A stretch of 64,000 bases of DNA from Azolla caroliniana (taxonomy: Eukaryota; Polypodiophyta). Positions 57,630 to 64,000 of this stretch are shown piece by piece. The position numbers and the translations under genes are program-made. The notes under the pieces were generated by a model. The model was not told the DNA's origin. It searched no databases and saw nothing but the letters and a program-made list of their open reading frames with translations. The DNA lies in NCBI GenBank assembly GCA_043228905.1, contig JBHGNT010000012.1, positions 10,974,001 through 11,038,000 on the forward strand. Direction: 5' to 3'. Numbering within the stretch: position 1 is the first letter of the stretch; every line of letters starts with the position of its first letter.

Positions 57630-60600
57630 ATGGATGGTGTCATTCGGAAGGGGGTTCCCACTCATGCCGGTCTTTTCTCACTGTATGACGTCTATGGGGA
57701 CCCGTTTGAAATCACTACAAAATATCGCCCACCCATCGAGGCCCTTGGTAGAGGCGCTTATGGCATTGTTTGGTACAGTATTCTGATCACATTCCTATTC
57801 TATCATTTTTCCTATTTCTTTTTTGCCTTGTTGTTAACTGAAAACCTCTGATTCCATGTTTCTCCAAATGCCCTTAGGGTTTCCGTTATTTCACAGAATG
57901 CGAATGCTTAATCCTAGATCTACCTTATCATGATCGGATCTAAGAAACGTATTAATTTAATAAATCCTAATTAGCAATGTTGGTAGTACCAAAACATACT
58001 GCATTATGAATTCTTCTTGCACATGATAAGGTTTATGATCTACCTTACATCAGGATCCGGGATCCCAACATCCAGCAAAAAACAATCAATGTTATTAATC
58101 CAAAATAGCGATATGATTATAAAAATATATCATTTGAATCTGCCTTGCCAATGATAAAGCTTATCTAAGGATCTAGGATCCCAACATACATCTGAGGAAA
58201 GCAGACAATAATTTCTTTACAAAAGAAAAAAGAATGGAGAAGCATGTGCACGGGCTCAATGGCTCAGGTGACTCTAGGCAATTTATTGAGATTGTCCCTC
58301 ATCCCTTACCTTCTGGGAGTTGTACTAGTTGTATCTTTTCTCAAATGAACCTGATCATGGAAAGTTGTAAATGTCGATTTTGTCTTCTGAGTTATCTTTT
58401 AGTTGCAACTCTTCATCTGAACTTATACACTGCGTGATGGCTGCCCCAAGGATGATAAGATTGTGTGTCCCATATCTTCCAGTTTCACCCTTTTCGTGAA
58501 TTCTGCTATGCTAGCCTCATGGGCTCTCCACTGTCTCGTGGTCATCAAACTAGAATTGAGGTTCAAGCCTCGGTTTATAAGTAACTGGATACACTGCCAT
58601 GTCCACACTTGTTCATTCAAAAGCTCTCCTCCACTATGATCTTAAGGCAGGTCCCCCCTGCTACAACATGGTAAACAGTTTCCGTCTCAAGGTTTTTAGA
58701 TATTTTATCAGATTGACTACAATCTCAATGCCAGATAGTGGAAACAAGAGTATGAGAGAACATGTGTATAAACTGAGGTTAATCATACCATCCACTGTCC
58801 ATGCTGATAAATTGTAGTCTACAACCCAGTGTTTCAAATTAAAAAATATCCATCAAAACGTTGGGGATGATAAAGATAACATTTGCACCTTTAAGGTTCT
58901 TTAAATATTAAAGTCATTTGGAGCACTTAAGTAGAAGATGGTGGTATTGGCTGAAAGTTTAGAGAAAGACAAGTGCATACTCAAGCATCTGGGTCTTTAG
59001 AATTCTTACTAATGGTATTAGTCTTAAGAATTCTTACTAATAACAAATACTTAATTGCTTGAAAAAGTTGGTGATTTTTATGGTAGTTGGTTACCTAGCA
59101 AGTAGAATGATTGGGCATTCAAGTAACATTTTCCCTAACCACAAAGCCTATGGTACAATCATAGAACGTAATATTCGTGTTCGTGGAGGCATTCAAACGT
59201 TTGAAAACGTACACGTTTGAAAGGGGAAAAATACGTGCTCCTTTTTTTTTTTCTTTTTTTCATTTGTTTACATTGCAAATTTAGCCCATAATATAGACCA
59301 TAGTTAATCCAATCAAACGTGTCAAACCAATCCAACTTTTAGTTGATTTACCATTCACGTTTTATTGAATCAAACGCGAATGCGAATGCGCGTATGATAC
59401 GTATGGTTCATTCTATGGGTACAATACAGCTAAGACAAGGCAATCCTTAAGCTTGTGTTGCCAATAAGACATGACTAGTCAACCTCGTTATGCAAATTTG
59501 AAGGAATGCCCAATTGCCTGTTAAAACCCTGATTTTCGTGGAAGTTGTAACCTAGCTGAAGACTGGTTAGCCATTCAACTAGCTTTTTCCCTGAACACAA
59601 AGTTTATAGTACAACACAGTTAAGACAAGTTAAAATTGCCGTTAAAACCCTAGCAGGAAACATGAAATTCAAAAAAAAGATGTAATTCCAGCCATAACAA
59701 TTCGACATTGGAAAGGTTATCCCCTTTATTGCGGTAAAAAAGCCATTTGAATGTGTGCGTTTGACCAGGTTAAAGCTTCTCACCGGCGTAATCCTTTGTT
59801 TGAGGTACTTTTGCTTTTCCTTGCTTTATTTGTTAGATCCTATGCTTTCACTAACATACATTTAGTAGTACCTTTACTTGAATGCTTTTCGGTTGTGCAT
59901 CCTAAGTGCTTTCGTATGTGTGTGTAGAGTATGAGTGTGAGAGCATATGTGCTTTTATATGTTTTCTAATGTGTGCATGTGACTATGTAAAGGTTCTTAC
60001 TGCAATATGGAGTATTTTGGAAAAACTATTTGAGTAAAGGTATTACTAAAATGTATGTTAGTGGAACCATAGGGTTCAAAAATTAAAGTAAGGAAAAGCA
60101 AAAGAGCCTAAATCAAGATACTATTAAAATGTATGTTAGTGAAAGCATAGGTTCCGAACAGGATAAATCCAAAGCAAAAGAAAGGAAAACAAAAATGATG
60201 TAAAACCTAAATCTAAGGTTTTCAGAGCCTAGTAAGAGGGCACTTGTGGCCTTAAATGGGGCGAGCTCACAATGAAACAAGAAGAGAGGAAGCACTGAGA
60301 AAACGACAACATGTCAAAAGTGCTAGCTGAAGGGGGAGATAGAAAGAAGCAAATGAAAGCGTTGTTCAGTGGTTATTCTTTATGATTTGTATTGCTACAT
60401 TGTAGCTTCAAAATCTTGTCCTGCAAGTGAAAGGCTGTTTTTAATGATCCCATTTTAAATATTGAGAAATGAGGAATACATATCTTTGGAAGTAGATCCC
60501 TTTTCTCATTTTGGATTTTGTGCATACTAGTTGAACATCAATTGCTGTGATTTTAAATTAATGTTAATTGCTCATATGCTCTTATATACAAAACATGGAA

Positions 60601-62933
60601 TGGATATCCAAGTACTCTGGTATTTTTATCTCTGTGCATGAGCGATAATATAATACAACTAATTGTTCGAACATAATCTTGTTTGTTGGTTACAGCTCAG
60701 CATTTAACTCTGAAACTAATGAGTATGTTGCAATAAAGAAGATCGGCAATGTTCTCAGCAATAGAGTTGATGCCAAAAGAACTTATAGAGAAATAAAGCT
60801 TCTTCGCCATATGAAGCATGACAATGTTAGCCTTGTCCATTTCTGATTTAATGTGTCAATATCAACGTGTTATTATTATTGAGCTGTGGTCTCTGTGACA
60901 GATTATTGCAATCAAGGATATTTTGCCACCTCCTAATCGGCAAAAATTTGATGATGTTTATGTGGTGTATGAGCTTATGGATTCAGATCTTTTGCGGGTC
61001 GTAGAGTCCAAGCAAAGTTTGACGGAGGGACATTGTCGAGTAAGTTGTACACTCAGCTCTTATCGGTAGTTGTGAAGTGAAAATCAATGTTTGTAGTGCA
61101 TATTTTACTGTTTGTTCACCTTGAGGGAAGAATTAACTATTCGTCTTTTGTTTTGGATTGGTGTATGATATACCACATTATAAAAATGTCGTCTTGGAGA
61201 GTACTGTTTGCTTTCACTTTGGACTTACAAAAGTATTTGTATGTATTTTGTTAACAGTATTTCCTGTACCAAATTCTTAGAGGATTGAAATATATCCACT
61301 CTGCCAATGTTTTGCATAGAGACCTAAAGCCTGGTAATCTCTTCATAAATGCAAATTGTGAGCTGAAAATCGGTGACTTTGGATTGGCCCGAACATCATC
61401 AAGCTCGGAAGTAGACTTCAATATGACAGAGTACGTGGTGACTAGATGGTATAGAGCACCTGAATTGCTCTTAAATTCAGCTGACTATACTGCTGCCATT
61501 GATGTGTGGTCGGTTGGGTGTATCTTTATGGAGCTTTTCATTCATGAGCCATTGTTCCCAGGAAAGGATTATATGCATCAATTACGAACCATTGCAAAGG
61601 TTAGTATCACAATTCTTTGTAGCAGTTTTGACCCCTTCATTTTCTTCAGTTCGTTCTCTTTATATGATGACATTTCAAAGCAACAGTTGATTGGTGTACC
61701 GGATGAATCAAGCCTGAGCTTTGTCAAGAGTGAAAATGCGAGAAGATATCTTCGTGAATTACCACGCTATGAGAAACAATCTTTGCTGGAAAAATTCCCC
61801 ACGGTGCCTCCTTTGGCTCTAGATCTTGTTGAGAATATGCTGAAATTTGATCCGGCTAAGAGAATCACAGGTATATTCACATTTATTGATCCAGTGGTCT
61901 TCTAATGCTAATTCATGTTGTGGTATTAATGCGGAATACTGGTTGTAGTTAGGATTGCTTTTGGGATCTTTTCCATGGGGATAATGAGGATTGGGTTTGT
62001 GCACATTTTCACTAGTGCTAGTTATACAAAAGTAATACTGTAACTTGAATAATAATTTTCCAGGGAACAACTCCCAAAAGTAATACCCTGATTTTTAATT
62101 TATTTCCAAAATGCCCCTGAAGCGTTGTTGAATTCGTCAAATACCCAGTCAACACCCAAAAGAGAGAAAAAGGGGACAGATTAACCATATAATTACAACT
62201 AGCACATGTAAGCGAGAAAGATGCAATGAAATGACCATATAATTGCTCAAGAAAAGTTCAACTGGGCATTTGGGGAAGTAACTGAAACGTAGAGGTATTT
62301 TGGGAAATATTATTTCGTATTTTTTCCCTAATTCAATTACTCACAGTTCCAACAATACCAATGGTAATTCATCTTGAGTATTAACACATTGGAATTCTTG
62401 TCACTGTGATTAGTTTGTGGAGATTCTATGTGCAAGTAACTAGTATTGGGGTTTATGCAAATATCCAAAAATATTCATTAATAACTGCAATGATACGAAT
62501 AATAATCTCAATATCCCCAACAAATACCAACTGTAACTCATCTGTGTATCAACATGGATTGCCTATTGACTTTATTGGAATTATGATTTATTTGTGTGGG
62601 ATCGAGCTGGGATGCGATGGTCATTACTGCAGTCACTTTTCATGTTTAAGTATCCAAAAAGCAGATCATAATTACAAATAATAGGAATTCCAACTGTAGC
62701 AATGGTGGCTCATATTATTCTTGATGTACTTTTTACTATGTTATATTTTTTTGTCTTCAGTGGAAGATGCCCTTGCTCATCCTTACCTAGCATCTATCCA
62801 TGACGTGTCTAATGAGCCCATCTGTCCCAAACCCTTCAATTTCGATATTGAAGAAGATCGACTAACAGAGAATCAAATTCGAGATCTGATCTACCAGGAA
62901 GCCTTGTATTTTAATCCAAAGTTCCGGCAATAA
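57630..62933 (+). CDS. MAP kinase, group B (MPK4-like), six exons
   Basis: A serine/threonine kinase at the end of a MAPK cascade, activated by dual phosphorylation of TEY by a MAP kinase kinase. Exons are 57630-57772, 60696-60825, 60902-61039, 61258-61599, 61687-61870 and 62761-62933; every GT-AG junction keeps phase and gives 369 residues, normal for the family. Seen are the Gly loop GRGAYGIVC (41-48), VAIKK lysine (62), HRDLKPGN (157-164; the Ser usual before Asn is Gly), DFGLAR (177-182), the TEY loop (194-196), RWYRAPE (200-206) and a C-terminal HDVSNEP docking-type segment. The start at 57630 is the first in-frame ATG and gives [14 protein letters not shown], typical of this group's short N-terminus. 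Intron 1 is 2.9 kb. All catalytic residues are present, so it appears functional. Paralogue identity within group B is not certain. Confidence 0.95.
57773..60695 (+). other. MAPK intron 1
   Basis: 2923 bp, donor TTTG|GTACAG and acceptor TTACAG|C. It contains near-duplicate stretches around 59085-59165 and 59545-59635 (AACCTAGC, TTTTTCCCT-AACCACAAAG type). Between them is a possible MITE (about 59168-59405), whose ends TATTCGTGTTCGTGG and CGCGAATGCGAATGCGCG are roughly inverted. No other gene seen. Confidence 0.6.
61871..62760 (+). other. MAPK intron 5
   Basis: 890 bp, donor ACAG|GTATAT and acceptor CTTCAG|T. It contains a possible ~210-bp MITE (62103-62312) with inverted ends TTCCAAAATGCCCCT and AGGTATTTTGGGAA. 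Three diverged copies of a CCAAC-A-TACCAA-GGTAACTCAT motif are at about 62348, 62516 and 62690, roughly 170 bases apart. Confidence 0.55.
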
Positions 62934-63287
62934 TGCAAGCTCATTGTAAAAGAATGACCATTATTTTTACATACTACGATATATTACTAGATTTTGCGTT
63001 GGTTTTTCAGTTTTTTTTTCAATAGAATTGATGAAAATATTTGTATCATTATTTTTATGTGATTTACACTCATTCTTATCTAGGTTTGAAATTGTCTAGT
63101 TTGTTTGTTATATTCTATGATGGGGGTTCTAAGTGTTGAGTCAATATTCTGTTGAGCTTTAATAATCTACATTTTTGCATTTAAAAAGTATTTAGGTAGA
63201 TATCAAGCTTCTGATTATAAGTGGGGTGTGATTTTCAATCTTGTTATTGGTTATGTTGGGTTCTACAATCTGTGTCATAGTTTTTAG
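62934..63287 (+). other. MAPK 3' UTR and downstream
   Basis: AT-rich with AATAAT/AATAGA-type signals near 62970-63025. No gene recognised. Confidence 0.5.
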
Positions 63288-63488
63288 CAAAAGGAGGTTC
63301 AGTCAGGACAAGCTTTGTACTACACACCAGATTATGCTGCTATAGAAGAAAGCATGGTTACCAATCCTGAAATTTCCCCTCTAGCCAGAAGTGATGGAGA
63401 ACAAAAGAATGTTATCAATGTGTTGGAAAAGACATGGGGACAGCGCCCAAGATTAAGAATCCCAACCAGAGGAGATTTTGATGCATAA
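63288..63488 (+). CDS. Unidentified terminal exon, 66 codons
   Basis: A polypyrimidine/AG acceptor (TAGTTTTTAG, 63278-63287) is followed by a clean frame QKEVQSGQALYYTPDYAAIE ... RLRIPTRGDFDA ending at TAA (63486-63488). Composition is protein-like and no low complexity is seen. I do not recognise the family. It is not part of the MAPK reading frame shown above. A phase-0 acceptor could in principle be joined to MAPK exon 3 or 4, but nothing else supports that. It may be the last exon of a gene whose other exons are lost or elsewhere. A decayed copy follows 240 bp downstream. Confidence 0.45.
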   Translation, partial: QKEVQSGQALYYTPDYAAIEESMVTNPEISPLARSDGEQKNVINVLEKTWGQRPRLRIPTRGDFDA

Positions 63489-63527
63489 TTCCTTACCGTC
63501 TGCGTTTTGATGATTGGTTGTTCTGTT

Positions 63528-63770
63528 AGTGACTATGGCCAACAAAATGTATATGCTACTGTACACCACAATATGTTGATATAGAAGAAGGCATAGTTAC
63601 CACTTCTGAAATTTCCCCTTAAGCCAGAAGTGACATGGAGAACCAAAGAATATTATCAATTTGTTTTTGAAAGGACTTGGTGCCCAAGATTAAGAGTTCC
63701 AACCAGAGGAGATTTTCATGAATAATTCCTTCAGCTGTCTTCATTTTGATGATTGTTTCTTTTGTTAGTG
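63528..63770 (+). pseudogene. Decayed tandem copy of the preceding exon
   Basis: Repeats 63288-63530 with a 240-bp shift (TATAGAAGAA at 63341 and 63581; AACCAGAGGAGATTTT in both). It has a stop after EISP and indels, so it is non-coding. Confidence 0.8.
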
Positions 63771-64000
63771 AGTGTGGCCAACAAAAACTATATGTAGCAG
63801 TTTCTTTGATGGTAATTGAAACTCAACTGAGATTGCATAGGTGTGCCTGAAGGGAAATCATGCTCCTATTTATTCCCAAACTGTAATTTGGTGAGATATA
63901 TGCTGCACAAATTTTGCCATGCCAAAAAGGTACTAGTGTCGTGTACATCAAGAATCATTGAACCATAAGAAGAATTGTACCTCGGTTAATGTAGAAAGCG
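63771..64000. other. Downstream sequence, nothing recognised
   Basis: AT-rich with no frame or repeat. Confidence 0.5.

Noticed and set aside
57556-57786. Lys-rich frame as an independent protein gene
   Set aside because: It overlaps the MAP kinase start in another frame and is mostly a GAA-repeat product. Treated as a uORF.

Overview
This is a nuclear window from a flowering plant. It holds two ordinary multi-exon host genes at its edges, both spliced with GT-AG introns, and about 48 kb of nested LTR retrotransposons and DNA-transposon remains between them. The plant assignment rests on a plant-type TEY MAP kinase, a protein-only RNase P with a PPR region, and Ty1/copia elements with the tRNA-iMet primer site TGGTATCAGAGC. 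The species cannot be told from the sequence.

Left edge (1-8.7 kb). The tail of a rearranged copia element (1-3546) lies downstream of a protein-only RNase P gene (PRORP) on the minus strand. Five PRORP exons can be joined in phase, from 8621 down to 4689. The expected initiator is ATA instead of ATG, and the last exon is not found with confidence, so this copy may be damaged.

Transposon nest (8.8-57.0 kb). The nest is bracketed by a roughly 260-320 bp inverted repeat (8780-9043 and 56703-57020) with internal ~50 bp tandem repeats. A Mutator-like (MULE) transposase tail lies just inside the left repeat, and a larger MULE copy sits at 39.4-42.2 kb in the opposite orientation. Inside are: a Ty3/gypsy element with very long LTRs (9.56-22.65 kb) interrupted by a nearly intact copia (13449-18905, 5-bp target duplication GAAAC); an inverted fragment of a related gypsy (23.0-25.9 kb); copia fragments (25.9-27.9 kb); a young copia with apparently identical LTRs (28192-33480); copia debris (34.2-39.4 kb) with a solo LTR; the MULE; a decayed copia (42.4-45.35 kb); and a gypsy (45.35-55.48 kb) split by a copia (46740-52631) whose own left LTR holds two further solo LTRs.

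Right edge (57.0-64 kb). A complete six-exon MAP kinase gene (group B/MPK4-like, TEY loop, 369 residues) is on the plus strand with uORFs in its leader. Downstream is an unassigned 66-codon open exon with a decayed tandem copy.

The two host genes are transcribed away from each other and away from the nest, and each has the same repeat upstream. The retroelements form a layered insertion history. In the two youngest copia elements the only breaks I see in the reading frame are in-frame TGA codons, of the kind made by C-to-T change at CGA.
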